A stretch of 34,041 bases of DNA. It comes from a virus. Position numbers and translations under genes: made by a program. Positions within the stretch are counted from its first letter, which is position 1; each line of letters opens with the position of its first letter. The notes beneath the pieces were generated by a model. The model saw only the letters and a list, made by a program, of their open reading frames with translations. It was not told the origin of the DNA and did not search any database. Shown here piece after piece: positions 1 through 8,194 of this stretch. The stretch lies in the IMG/VR virus record IMGVR_UViG_3300005588_000028, positions 1 through 34,041 of that record. The stretch is one strand, 5' to 3'.

Positions 1-60
1 GCTTGTTTTACCTGCTCTATTTGCCCGTGTCCGTATCCTGCACGCCAGAAACTTTTAGCT
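1..60. repeat. Terminal direct repeat, left copy
   Basis: Identical to 33982-34041 over 60 bases. It lies inside the protease coding sequence, and joining the copies restores a single open frame with the complete papain triad. This is what a circular assembly with a fixed overlap looks like; a true short terminal repeat of the virion DNA cannot be excluded from sequence alone. Confidence 0.95.
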
Positions 61-488
61 TTATAGTGTTTTGCTACTTCTTGCATTCCTGCCGTAATTT
101 CCGGCTTCATGTAGTGCATGCGGTCTACTCCTACTACTTCCTCGTCTATAGTTCCGTACGGGAGCGCTCCTTCTTCGATTATACCTTTCATCATTTGTGA
201 TATACCTGTCCCCCAGCCTATATAGTTTTGACGTTTTTTAGCTAAATGCCAAGCGTATCGTGGTGATAGTTTTGTTTTTTCTTGTACACTTTTTGCGGCA
301 ATTCCTGCCATTCCTACGCATGCGTCTATACCGTTTTGATAAAAATGCGGTACGTCTTCTATTACGTATTCGTCTGGTAGCTCTTTTGTACCTGCTCCTA
401 GTAAAATCTCGTATTTATAATCACGCTCGTCTGGTGCTTCTATTACGCACCCTAGTTCTGGTGTTTTGTGTTCTTTTGTTTGTGCCAT
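1..488 (-). CDS. Papain-family (C1A) cysteine protease, N-terminal part (gene cut by contig ends)
   Basis: This is the first half of a 324-residue protein that continues at the other window end (33495-33981). The start is ATG at 488 in the usual TATG context. The segment holds the catalytic cysteine: Q51 and C57 in YQNGIDACVGMAG reproduce the papain Gln19/Cys25 spacing of six residues; the active-site helix follows. His and Asn of the triad are in the second half. No signal peptide is visible. The gene follows two small membrane-protein genes' coding direction in reverse order and precedes them in transcription (protease, then the 170-residue and 101-residue products lie upstream in transcription). 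A cysteine protease in the late region could act in lysis, virion maturation or entry; the sequence does not say which. Family assignment is firm, role is open. Confidence 0.88.
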   Translation of the reverse strand, partial: MAQTKEHKTPELGCVIEAPDERDYKYEILLGAGTKELPDEYVIEDVPHFYQNGIDACVGMAGIAAKSVQEKTKLSPRYAWHLAKKRQNYIGWGTGISQMMKGIIEEGALPYGTIDEEVVGVDRMHYMKPEITAGMQEVAKHYKAKSFWRAGYGHGQIEQVKQ

Positions 489-498
489 AAAATTTTGG

Positions 499-1011
499 TT
501 AGTTGGTTAAAAATGGCTTACTTTTTAATTGTTGTGTTTTTTGTATTCCAAATTTTAGGTTTATTGCTATAGTACTTTCTAAATGACATTTTTCTCCTTT
601 ATCTTTGGGGGCTGTGTATCCGTACTCCCATGAAGTTGTTATAGTATCTCCTGTTTTAGGGTCTATAGTTATTTCTGGAAACTTTCTAGGATTTTTTACA
701 AACGCCGAACTCTCGTACGACCTGTAAAAATACTCTCCTGTTTTATCCTCGCATTTCATTACGTCAAGCCAAGTATACTTCCCGGGCTTTTTTATTTCAC
801 CTGTGGACACAAACCTAGGGGTAGTACCTACTTCTACTAGCTCCGTTAGTGGTGCTATTTCTTCGTATACAAACCAATTATTGCGAGGCATTAAACTCAA
901 ATAAGTATACTCTACTAGTAGAGGTAGTATTGAAAAAAGCAATGCGAATATTATTCCGTTTGCTATTCTGTGTCTTTTCTTCTTAACAAGTTTTACAAGT
1001 AATTCACACAT
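499..1011 (-). CDS. Membrane-anchored late protein, unknown function
   Basis: 170 residues. The N-terminus is short and basic (KLVKKKRHRR-like), followed by one hydrophobic segment at about residues 17-40 (IIFALLFSILPLLVEYTYL), then a polar domain rich in Thr, Lys and Tyr with two cysteines about 50 residues apart, so a type II membrane protein with an external domain is likely. Start ATG at 1011 is in an ATATATG context. It sits 3 bases after the 101-residue membrane protein gene and its stop TAA lies inside the leader of the cysteine protease, overlapping the AACCAACTAACC motif there. In tailed phages this position, next to lysis genes, suggests a spanin-like or entry-related role, but no lipobox or coiled coil is visible. 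I do not recognise the family. Confidence 0.7.
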   Translation of the reverse strand: MCELLVKLVKKKRHRIANGIIFALLFSILPLLVEYTYLSLMPRNNWFVYEEIAPLTELVEVGTTPRFVSTGEIKKPGKYTWLDVMKCEDKTGEYFYRSYESSAFVKNPRKFPEITIDPKTGDTITTSWEYGYTAPKDKGEKCHLESTIAINLKFGIQKTQQLKSKPFLTN

Positions 1012-1014
1012 ATA

Positions 1015-1320
1015 TTATTTCTTCTTATTTTTTCCAATAGCTTCTAATATGTTCCCCTCGAAAAAGTAACCCGTTACTAGTCCCATTATAGCGTGTACTG
1101 CGGTAGGTGTGCTATAGGTCGGCACTACTATATCAAGTACTACTGATATAGCCCACACCAAGAGTACAACTACTGATATTATCGTACGCTCCCAGTTAAC
1201 CGATATTTTTTTTACAAAAATGCGGTGTATTATCCAGCCTGAAACTAATCCAAATATAAAACCTACGAAGAACGAGGCTCCGTGTGTTATTAAATAATTG
1301 TATGCTTTGTTTTCTTGCAT
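1015..1320 (-). CDS. Small multi-span membrane protein, possible holin
   Basis: 101 residues with three predicted membrane segments: about 12-30 (FFVGFIFGLVSGWII), 46-64 (TIISVVVLLVWAISVVLDIV) and 73-90 (AVHAIMGLVTGYFF), and a lysine-rich tail. The start is ATG at 1320 in the AAGCCTATG context typical of the late genes here. Size, three spans and charged C-terminus fit a class I holin, and the gene lies directly before the 170-residue membrane protein and the cysteine protease in transcription order. A second small membrane protein (33195-33482) competes for the holin role, so the assignment is inference from topology and position. Confidence 0.68.
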   Translation of the reverse strand: MQENKAYNYLITHGASFFVGFIFGLVSGWIIHRIFVKKISVNWERTIISVVVLLVWAISVVLDIVVPTYSTPTAVHAIMGLVTGYFFEGNILEAIGKNKKK

Positions 1321-1373
1321 AGGCTTTCTTTTCCTTTGTTTTTATAGACTTTTTATAGGATATGTGGTACATA

Positions 1374-1387
1374 TTCCATATATGGAA
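1374..1387. promoter_or_regulatory. 14-bp perfect palindrome
   Basis: TTCCATATATGGAA lies in the 120-base gap between the 634-residue and 101-residue genes, with TATAAA-like sequence downstream on the minus strand. It could be an operator or the loop-less stem of an RNA; I see no matching protein in the window. Confidence 0.35.
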
Positions 1388-1440
1388 ATTATTATAATAA
1401 TAATCGGGACGCTTTGGCTTCTAGATAAAATAAAGGTTAA

Positions 1441-3345
1441 CTAAATTTCTAGCAATTCTTTTATTGCTTGCTTTGCTGTTGCCTTACTTGGTTGCGTACC
1501 TTCACCTATCAAGTTCAAAAACTCTGTAACAATTCCCCCGGAAGATTGCGGTACTCCGGTTCTATTTGCTGTCTGTAAAATTCCTAGTAGTGAGTCATCA
1601 TCGGCTATATCGTAGTATCTGGCTAATAGGTCTATGAAGTCTTGTATGTTTGAGATTTTGGTATTGAAATTCATACCGTAGTCCAAAAGTTGGCTTTCTA
1701 GCTCTTGGATTAGCTGTGCTATGTCGCTTCCACTTGAAGCGTTACTATTTATACGTCTTAGCAGCTTACTTGCGCGCTCGTCGAACAATTCGTCACTATA
1801 CTCATTAACATTTCCAAAGCGTTTATTTGTCTCTTTTTGCAGAGTAATCAATTTTGCTACTTTTTCGTTTGCTTCACGATATCCCGGCGCAACATCTTCT
1901 ATTGCTTCGGCCATACCTTGTCGCATAGCATTTATTGCTTTGTCTTCGGTCTCTACAAGTTTTATACCGCTACTTGATTTTCCTTTTAGGTCGGCAAATA
2001 ATTCCTTTCTATACATGTGTAGTCTTTCAGGGTCGTTTGCTCTTTCTATTACGTCATTAAAAATTTGTTGTAGTTCTTTGCGTGCAGTCGCTGAGTTAGC
2101 ACCTGATAGTTCGGTGCGTGAAAAGTCAAGCATACCTTTTTCGTCTACGTTTATGCCTTTTACTTTCGCCCCTAGACTTTCCAAAACCTTATTTATTGTT
2201 TGTGTCCGGTCTATCTGTACACCTCCAATTTCAGATACTTTATCGTCTAATTTGCTTCCTGCTTCCTGCAATGCTCTACCTAGCCCACTTACGCGTTTTC
2301 TATATTCTTCTCCAATTATTGTGGCTGGTCGTAAATTCCCCGAGCGGTTTTTCTCGTATTCAACTGCATTGCGTGCCAAATTCTTAAATACATTCTTGTC
2401 GGGTTCTGACGCTTCTTTTATTAATTGCAAATCTCGTAGTTCTACCCCTTGTTTTATTGCTGTTTGTGCTTCGGGGTTCAAAGCTCTAAAGGCCGTTTCC
2501 GCTTCTCGTATTTCATCTGCTTTTAGAGCTAGGTTTTTTCTAGTTCCTACTACATTACGATATTTATTTTTCGCTACCGTTCCAACGTCTTTTAATAGTC
2601 CTGTTGAACCTCCTCCGTCAAGTGGTGGTATGTCTCTTGATAATGGATTACGTATATTTTTAGCTTTTTGTATTCCTGTTTCAACTATATCTTTACCGCC
2701 TGATAATACTTTTTGTGTAGTTCGCCCTACCTGTCGCGCTCCTGCTCCTAGTACTGGTAGCGTTGCTCCTACTGCCCCACCTAGCACGAGCCCTCCTGCT
2801 CCACCTATTAAAGTGTTAATTAATACGTCTAAAGCACCCTTATCTTCTGATAGCGCTCTTCCTCCTTCGTATGAAGCTCCTAGCACCGCTCCTTCTTTTG
2901 CTGCTTGTTTGAAACCTTCTTTTGCTACTGTTTTTAGTCCTGCTCCTGCTAGGTTCTTAATAGCTCCCCCTCCGGTTATAGTACTACCTACTTGTAGCCC
3001 TGTACCTACTACATCTTTTACATCTCCTGCAAAACTCCCACTAGCTCCTAGCGGTTTTACTTCTCCGAAAAATGGTATATTACGAACCTTTGTAGCTTCT
3101 GAACCTGCTCTACGTACTGCTTGACTTGCTTTTTCGTCGTTTCCTAGTGCCTTTTGCACTCCACCTTCCACTAAATTACCTAGTCCGCTTGTTAGGTTAT
3201 ATGCACTTGCTCCCACTTTTACGAATGGGGACGCTAAATCACGGGCAATGGTACTTAAAACATTTTGCCGTTCTTTTTTAGGGTTTTTTGGTCTCTCCCC
3301 TATTTGTACATTAGCTTGTCGTGCTAGTTCTTCTAGTGTTGGCAT
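1441..3345 (-). CDS. Probable internal virion (DNA ejection) protein
   Basis: 634 residues. The first 100 residues are charged and helical; residues about 105-205 are Gly/Ala-rich with hydrophobic stretches (ITGGGAIKNLAGAGL, LINTLIGGAGGLVLGGAVGA) that look like glycine-zipper membrane segments; the rest is long, charged, helical and coiled-coil-like up to a short C-terminal tail. Large, mostly helical proteins with glycine-rich hydrophobic patches encoded after the tail genes are typical ejection proteins of podoviruses (P22 gp16/gp20, T7 gp15/gp16 roles), which leave the capsid and form a channel for DNA. The start ATG at 3345 follows AAACC; the preceding gene ends 4 bases upstream. Function is inferred from composition and place, not from a recognised domain. 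Confidence 0.7.
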   Translation of the reverse strand: MPTLEELARQANVQIGERPKNPKKERQNVLSTIARDLASPFVKVGASAYNLTSGLGNLVEGGVQKALGNDEKASQAVRRAGSEATKVRNIPFFGEVKPLGASGSFAGDVKDVVGTGLQVGSTITGGGAIKNLAGAGLKTVAKEGFKQAAKEGAVLGASYEGGRALSEDKGALDVLINTLIGGAGGLVLGGAVGATLPVLGAGARQVGRTTQKVLSGGKDIVETGIQKAKNIRNPLSRDIPPLDGGGSTGLLKDVGTVAKNKYRNVVGTRKNLALKADEIREAETAFRALNPEAQTAIKQGVELRDLQLIKEASEPDKNVFKNLARNAVEYEKNRSGNLRPATIIGEEYRKRVSGLGRALQEAGSKLDDKVSEIGGVQIDRTQTINKVLESLGAKVKGINVDEKGMLDFSRTELSGANSATARKELQQIFNDVIERANDPERLHMYRKELFADLKGKSSSGIKLVETEDKAINAMRQGMAEAIEDVAPGYREANEKVAKLITLQKETNKRFGNVNEYSDELFDERASKLLRRINSNASSGSDIAQLIQELESQLLDYGMNFNTKISNIQDFIDLLARYYDIADDDSLLGILQTANRTGVPQSSGGIVTEFLNLIGEGTQPSKATAKQAIKELLEI

Positions 3346-3349
3346 AGGT

Positions 3350-5785
3350 TTATGCTATTTTACTTAATGCTTGCGCTAATTCTCCATTTTGTCCGAAAAA
3401 GCGATTATATACTGATTGTTTTACGTCATCGGTACTACGTGCGAAATTTCTACCACCTGACCATCTTAAATCGTATATCTTTTTTATTAGTTCCTGCTCT
3501 GGTGCGTTTTGTCCTAGTGATTTTATTGCGTTTATTACTATATTGTTATTTGCTCCGTGCTGTACTGCGGTACTCCATACTACGTCTTGCAAAACATTAC
3601 TATAGTTACTTATGTCATATCCTGCTTTTTGTATTTTTTGTACTTGCGGATTGAAGTGTGTTTTTGCTATGTATTGTTTTTGCTCTGCTCCAAAGTTTTG
3701 TGGGTCTTTTTGTGCGACTTCCTTCCACTTATTCCGCCATGCTTCGCTATTGAATGTTAGCCCTTGAAACTCTTTTGCGTAGTTTGATTGCTGTACAAAT
3801 TTCTTAGCGTTATTGTGGGCTAATTGATATGTCCCGTAGCTCCAGCCTCCTGTATTATCGTACCCTATAGCTCCCGGGTTTCCTCCTGACTCATACCGCT
3901 CTGATAATTCTCCTAAGCGTTGACCCGTGCCGCTTCCCACGTTATTAAAATCTGTACTTTGCTGTTTTAATAATTTCGGTATAGCTGTGTCAAGAACTTT
4001 TCTCACTCCCTCTTTTCCTAGTAATTCTAGGGCTTCTTCGTATGTTGCGTCTGTTGCGCCTATCATTCTATACTGTTCTTTTAGCGCGTTATTTTGTAGT
4101 CGCTCTAGTTCTTCTATGAAATTTCCTTTTCTTTGAGATACGTCTATCAATGTTCCACCTTCTTTCAAAATCTTTATATCTGTTTCACTTAGAACTCCTG
4201 ACATTAGGTCTAGGTTTTCTAGTGTTATCAAGTTTGCAAGTCTATCTATTTTTCTTCCTAAATCTCCTGTAGCTCCTGTTAAAGTTTTTAGTGATGGAAG
4301 TTTACTTCCTAGCGGCCCGGTAATTGCACTTAGAGCATTGTCGTTCATTATACTATCTATCAATCCTACTACATCGCTTGTAGCGTCTACTTTATCCTCT
4401 ACTTGTTTTTTCGCTGCGTCTGCGTATGTTGAGCCTACTGGAAGCCCTAAGTCTGACGCTTCTTTTGGTGTCAATTGTTTATCCATAAATGAAGGGTCTT
4501 GTGCTTTTGGATTGCCTGCTATTAAGTTACCCTCTGCGTCGTATCGTGTTTGCCCTTCTCCTAGTGTAAATCCATCTGCTCCTTCTCTTGGTTGACTGTC
4601 TAGGAAGTCTGGTAGATACCGTAGATTTCTTTGCTCTGCCGCTCTTTGTGCAAATTCTTGGTCTCGTTCTGCTTCTGATAGTAAGTAGTTTAGTTTTTCT
4701 ACGCTAATATCACGGTCTTGCCCCGTGTCAAATACTGAACGTTGTATATTGCTTTCTATTTCGTCTATCCCTTGGTCGTATAGGCTTAGGTACTGGTCTT
4801 TTTGGGCTATGCTGTTTGATATATCTGCGAATGCTAAATCTTGTAGGTTTTTTAGTCTACCGCTTCTTGTCGCTTGACTTATCCATGGATTGTTATACAA
4901 CTCTCCTGTGGCCGTTACTAGGTCTGCACGTTTTTGTGCTATTTCGTCATCTAGTTTTTTTACACTATCTTTTATTTCGTTTAGTCCACTTAGATCGTAA
5001 AGTTCTCGGTACTGGTCTACCGTAGTTTGTTTTGGTTTTTGAAAAACGTCGTCTAGTAAGTCGGGTATACCTAGATTATTTCTTATTTCGTCGCTTTCGG
5101 CTTTTGTTGGTTGTGATGATTTGTTTACTAGCGCTACGTAGTCCTCTAAGCTCAATCCAGCTTCTCCTGCTTTTACTGATAGGCTCTTTAGTGCTTGGTC
5201 TGTTTGTTGGTCTCCTGTACTTGGCGTTTGTACTCCGCCTGCTGATACTTCTGGTACTCTAATTTCTCCTGCTGATATTTCTTGCTGTCCTGTTGTATTT
5301 GTTGGAGTAGGCGTTCCCGTAGTTGTGGGTACTTGCGCAGGTGCAGGTGTAGTTGTAGTAGGTACATTTGCACTAGTTCCTCCCGGTAGCTTAAAAGTTT
5401 GCCCCGGTTGTATTAGATTTGGGTTTGTTATTTGTGGGTTTAGCTTTTGTAGTTCTGCTATTGTCGTACCGTTTCTAGCGGCTATTGCTGATAGGTTATC
5501 CCCTGATTTTACGGTGTACGAAGAACCTGACGGTGTTGTTGTCGGTTGTGGTGCTGTAGGTGCTGGCGCTGGGTTTGGTGTAGTCGTCCTTGTTGCTGTG
5601 CTTGTCTCTACTGCTGTATCGTTGCTTATACGGCTTATATCTGGTTTTGGTGCTGGTGGTTTACTTTGTGTAGGTGCGGTAGTTTTGTTTTGTGTATATG
5701 GCGCTAAAAATGGGTCTACTGCTTGTATATACCGTTTACTCTTTGGGTCGTTTGGGTTGTAGTTTGGGTTTTTTGTGAAAGCCAT
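3350..5785 (-). CDS. Virion-associated LysM and lysozyme-like peptidoglycan hydrolase
   Basis: 811 residues with a clear modular layout: a Pro/Thr-rich N-terminus, a LysM domain at about 89-134 (YTVKSGDNLSAIAARNG, ending QPGQTFKLP), another Pro/Thr linker, a long helical middle, and a lysozyme or chitosanase-like domain from about 622. That domain starts with ERYESGGNPGAIG and GGWSYGTYQLA, the ESGG...SYGxYQ pattern of phage tail-associated muramidase-like domains; E629 or E632 is the likely acid. LysM binds peptidoglycan; the C-terminal domain should cut it during DNA entry. It lies between the adaptor and the ejection protein genes, so it is most likely packaged in the particle. Start ATG at 5785 is in an AATATATG context. 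Confidence 0.82.
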   Translation of the reverse strand: MAFTKNPNYNPNDPKSKRYIQAVDPFLAPYTQNKTTAPTQSKPPAPKPDISRISNDTAVETSTATRTTTPNPAPAPTAPQPTTTPSGSSYTVKSGDNLSAIAARNGTTIAELQKLNPQITNPNLIQPGQTFKLPGGTSANVPTTTTPAPAQVPTTTGTPTPTNTTGQQEISAGEIRVPEVSAGGVQTPSTGDQQTDQALKSLSVKAGEAGLSLEDYVALVNKSSQPTKAESDEIRNNLGIPDLLDDVFQKPKQTTVDQYRELYDLSGLNEIKDSVKKLDDEIAQKRADLVTATGELYNNPWISQATRSGRLKNLQDLAFADISNSIAQKDQYLSLYDQGIDEIESNIQRSVFDTGQDRDISVEKLNYLLSEAERDQEFAQRAAEQRNLRYLPDFLDSQPREGADGFTLGEGQTRYDAEGNLIAGNPKAQDPSFMDKQLTPKEASDLGLPVGSTYADAAKKQVEDKVDATSDVVGLIDSIMNDNALSAITGPLGSKLPSLKTLTGATGDLGRKIDRLANLITLENLDLMSGVLSETDIKILKEGGTLIDVSQRKGNFIEELERLQNNALKEQYRMIGATDATYEEALELLGKEGVRKVLDTAIPKLLKQQSTDFNNVGSGTGQRLGELSERYESGGNPGAIGYDNTGGWSYGTYQLAHNNAKKFVQQSNYAKEFQGLTFNSEAWRNKWKEVAQKDPQNFGAEQKQYIAKTHFNPQVQKIQKAGYDISNYSNVLQDVVWSTAVQHGANNNIVINAIKSLGQNAPEQELIKKIYDLRWSGGRNFARSTDDVKQSVYNRFFGQNGELAQALSKIA

Positions 5786-5788
5786 ATA

Positions 5789-6490
5789 TTAACAAGTTTC
5801 AAAGTTACCTCGTTGTGTTCGTCGCTCTCCCCCGTTTGTTGGTAGTATGTCTACGTATTCAAACATTTGAGCGTCCTTTGTTTGATATTTTGCTTGTTCC
5901 TTTTTTTGTGTTTTCCATATTGCGTCTGCTATAGATTTTGCGCCTGCTTGTTCTGCTACTCCTTTATCGTAAAGTGAACCTCTACCTTTTTTTAGGGCTA
6001 TTCCAAGGGCATATTTTACTATCGCCTCTTCGGGGTCTTGTTCTCCTGCGAATGGGTGTGTATCTGCGTCATCGCTCATTGCGTCTGGCACTAGATGTCC
6101 CCATACTGCTATTTCTACTACTGATGATGGCGCTGGATTTATAAAAAACTGTCTTCTGAAATCTGAGAAAATCTTATCTGTTGTGCTTCCGCTGCTATCT
6201 TCTTGGTATTTTAAGTATTCACTAAAAGCGGTGCGGTCGTAATCCACTCCGTTTAGTCTTAATTTCCATATCGTATCTGTTCTAAATTTTTCTGGATAAT
6301 TATAGTATTCTTGCCCTGCTACACTATCGCGGTAATATGCGTATTGTGTTTGCTGCCATTGGTGAAGTGCTGCGTACCAACGTACGGCTCTATTTACTAT
6401 TCTTTGTACGTATGCGTCGCTATAGAAAGCGTCCCCTGTTTCTATACTTAGGTCGTCGCGTACGGCTGTTTGTAATTCCAAGTTTGTCAT
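5789..6490 (-). CDS. Head-tail adaptor (podovirus connector-like) protein
   Basis: 233 residues. The N-terminal half (LELQTAVRDDLSIETGDAFYSDAYVQRIVNRAVRWYAA) has the helical pattern of phage adaptor proteins that bind under the portal (P22 gp4/T7 gp11 role); residues around YPEKFRTDTIWKLRLNGVDY and the WGHLVP block form the beta part common in that family, and the C-terminal third is helical with AIVKYALGIAL. Start ATG at 6490, about 10 bases after an extended -10 promoter, with no Shine-Dalgarno. It lies next to the nozzle-like gene cluster, which supports a neck role. Confidence 0.72.
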   Translation of the reverse strand: MTNLELQTAVRDDLSIETGDAFYSDAYVQRIVNRAVRWYAALHQWQQTQYAYYRDSVAGQEYYNYPEKFRTDTIWKLRLNGVDYDRTAFSEYLKYQEDSSGSTTDKIFSDFRRQFFINPAPSSVVEIAVWGHLVPDAMSDDADTHPFAGEQDPEEAIVKYALGIALKKGRGSLYDKGVAEQAGAKSIADAIWKTQKKEQAKYQTKDAQMFEYVDILPTNGGERRTQRGNFETC

Positions 6491-6499
6491 AGTGATTAT

Positions 6500-6508
6500 A
6501 TTATACCA
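6500..6508 (-). promoter_or_regulatory. Extended -10 promoter for adaptor gene
   Basis: Minus strand reads TGGTATAAT, a full extended -10 element, ending 10 bases before the ATG at 6490. No good -35 is present; a perfect dyad (6523-6541) occupies that place. If used, the transcript would have almost no leader. Confidence 0.5.
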
Positions 6509-6522
6509 CTTTTTTATTTTTT

Positions 6523-6541
6523 TAGCACTACGTTAGTGCTA
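6523..6541. promoter_or_regulatory. Dyad TAGCACTA-cgt-TAGTGCTA, possible operator
   Basis: Perfect 8-bp arms around a 3-base centre. No T-run follows on either strand, so it is not a good terminator; it overlaps the end of the 6528-6806 gene and the -35 region of the TGGTATAAT promoter, which suits a protein-binding operator. Confidence 0.4.
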
Positions 6542-6806
6542 CGTAAAGCCATGTATCTGCCTCTCTACTGTAGATGTATAATCTTTTTGTCGTTGGTGAT
6601 GTTAGACTATCTACGTATATTAGTAGACTATCGCTTATACTTTTTGGCGCTAGTGTTGGCGTTGTTGTTACGGTACGTATACTCCCTTGCAAGTCTATCC
6701 AATGCTGTGTACCGGGAAATGCTTGTAATCCTTTTTCCTTTCTTCGCTCTACTATCTCGCGTGGCGTTACTGGTTTTGTAGATTGTTCTCTGTTGTTATC
6801 TATCAT
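6528..6806 (-). CDS. Small virion-region protein, unknown function
   Basis: 92 residues from ATG at 6806 (MIDNNREQSTKPVTPREIVERRKEKG). A GTG four codons further upstream is open, but ATG 6806 sits in the AATATG context used elsewhere and begins one base after the stop of the upstream nozzle-like gene, so I prefer it. The C-terminal half is beta-like with SRTVTTTPTLAPKSISDSLL-type alternation and ends WLYVALT. The gene is between nozzle and adaptor, so a small neck or fibre-attachment part is possible. I do not recognise it. Confidence 0.62.
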   Translation of the reverse strand: MIDNNREQSTKPVTPREIVERRKEKGLQAFPGTQHWIDLQGSIRTVTTTPTLAPKSISDSLLIYVDSLTSPTTKRLYIYSREADTWLYVALT

Positions 6807-6807
6807 A

Positions 6808-8193
6808 TTATTCTGCACTTTCGTAGTGTATGGTTACGCTTCGTATTCCTTTAGTGTTTCCTGCTGCGAATGCTACCCGTAGTTTCCATAGACTTGTTAT
6901 GTATATGTTTACAAATTTTTCTTTGAAATCTATTGCGCCGTCTGCTGCAAAAGTTAAGTCAAAAAGTTCTGTGGCCGTTCCGTTTTTGTCTACGCTATGT
7001 AGTGTTATATCGCTACCGCTTGCTAGTGTTTCGCATTCTACTGTTATTTTTCTTATCCATACTTTTTCTGGAAACGAATAGAAATTGCTATCGAAGTTAC
7101 TTGCTCCAGCGAATGTGTCTAGGTCTATAAGGTCTAATAATCTACCGGTTGAACTTAGCAATACGGTGTTATCTCCTGCGTAGTATATTGCGTCTATTTC
7201 TCTTTGCGGTGCTGTTCGTTCGTCTGCGTATACGTACCAAAATATATTACCTAGCCCTAGGTCTCCGTATGCTAGTATTCCGTTTTCATCGCGTACTAGT
7301 AAAATGTCGTCTACGTTTGCTAGTTGGTGTTTGTATGTCGTTGCGCTCTCTATTTTTCTTAGAAAACTTATACCGTCTCCGTTGAAGTACCCTAGTTTAT
7401 TTCCGTATGTAACGTATATTACTCCTCCTACATTTCTTGAACCTTCTACTTGTGCGTCTATTTCTATTTCACGTACAAATTCTAGGTTTACGGTATCTAT
7501 AACAAAACATCTCGCAGCCGCTTTTTTGGTATGTCCTGCGTTTGCTGTTTGCGATACGAAGGCTAGCAAATGTCGTCCGTCCGTATGTTTAATTAAGTTT
7601 GTTATATTGTAGTCGTCTGGTAGTAGCATTGCGCTTGCTACTGCTGTAGTTCCGTCCCATGTATGTATTTTGTATTCGTCTGCTATATATAAAATATCCT
7701 CCACTATTTCCATGGGGTGTCTGAAAGTACTTGATAGCGCGCTTTTACTCAATGTATTTGTCCACCAGTCGTGGTCTAGACTAGTTAAATCGCTACCGTC
7801 TAGTTTTGCTATGTCTGTTGTACTAGTTGCAAATAGTGAATTTTTATATACGAGCATATCGCTTGTACCGTCGTTGTAGCTATTTGTAGCGTCTGTTTGT
7901 CGTAGTGTAACTGTACTACCGTCTATAGTATAAAATTTTCCGTCTTCATCTAGTGCATACCCGTCGTTTCCTAGAAATGTAGGGTCTGCTGCAAAACATA
8001 CAACATTATCTGTTACTACATCACTATTATCCGCGTCTAAGTCGGTGCGTGCTGGTTGTGGGTATAGTATAGCCGCTTGTTCTGCGAATAGTCCTATCCC
8101 CTCTCTTGCACCTGAAAATCCGCCATTGTTATGGTTTTCTGTCAAACTTATTCCTCTATTAAAATCGGTTTTGTCTATAGTAAAAGTAGCCAT
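6808..8193 (-). CDS. Tail nozzle/hub-like beta-propeller protein
   Basis: 461 residues, start ATG at 8193 (ATAATATG). After an N-terminal FNRGISLTENHNNGGFSGARE block, the sequence is built of repeated short beta strands with GxxYxxDGS-type turns (GKFYTIDGSTVTL, LYIADEYKIHTWDG, IYVTYGNKLGYFNG), as in beta-propellers. The last 90 residues form a separate beta sandwich. Propeller-bearing tubular hub proteins (P22 gp10, T7 gp12) form the distal short tail, and this gene adjoins the adaptor gene, so a nozzle role is reasonable. The evidence is fold pattern and synteny, not a catalytic motif. Confidence 0.68.
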   Translation of the reverse strand: MATFTIDKTDFNRGISLTENHNNGGFSGAREGIGLFAEQAAILYPQPARTDLDADNSDVVTDNVVCFAADPTFLGNDGYALDEDGKFYTIDGSTVTLRQTDATNSYNDGTSDMLVYKNSLFATSTTDIAKLDGSDLTSLDHDWWTNTLSKSALSSTFRHPMEIVEDILYIADEYKIHTWDGTTAVASAMLLPDDYNITNLIKHTDGRHLLAFVSQTANAGHTKKAAARCFVIDTVNLEFVREIEIDAQVEGSRNVGGVIYVTYGNKLGYFNGDGISFLRKIESATTYKHQLANVDDILLVRDENGILAYGDLGLGNIFWYVYADERTAPQREIDAIYYAGDNTVLLSSTGRLLDLIDLDTFAGASNFDSNFYSFPEKVWIRKITVECETLASGSDITLHSVDKNGTATELFDLTFAADGAIDFKEKFVNIYITSLWKLRVAFAAGNTKGIRSVTIHYESAE

Positions 8194-8194
8194 A

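Noticed and set aside
1382-1444. Plus-strand 20-codon ORF (MEIIIIIIGTLWLL)
   Set aside because: Hydrophobic but very short, opposite to all other genes, and its end overlaps the 634-residue gene's stop; no promoter seen.
1721-3124. Plus-strand 467-codon ORF
   Set aside because: It lies antisense to the 634-residue virion protein, has Ser/Pro-rich shadow composition and no start context; the A-ending codon bias of this genome creates many open antisense frames.
5188-5373. 61-codon minus ORF rich in Gln and Leu
   Set aside because: Out-of-frame reading of the Pro/Thr linker of the LysM protein.
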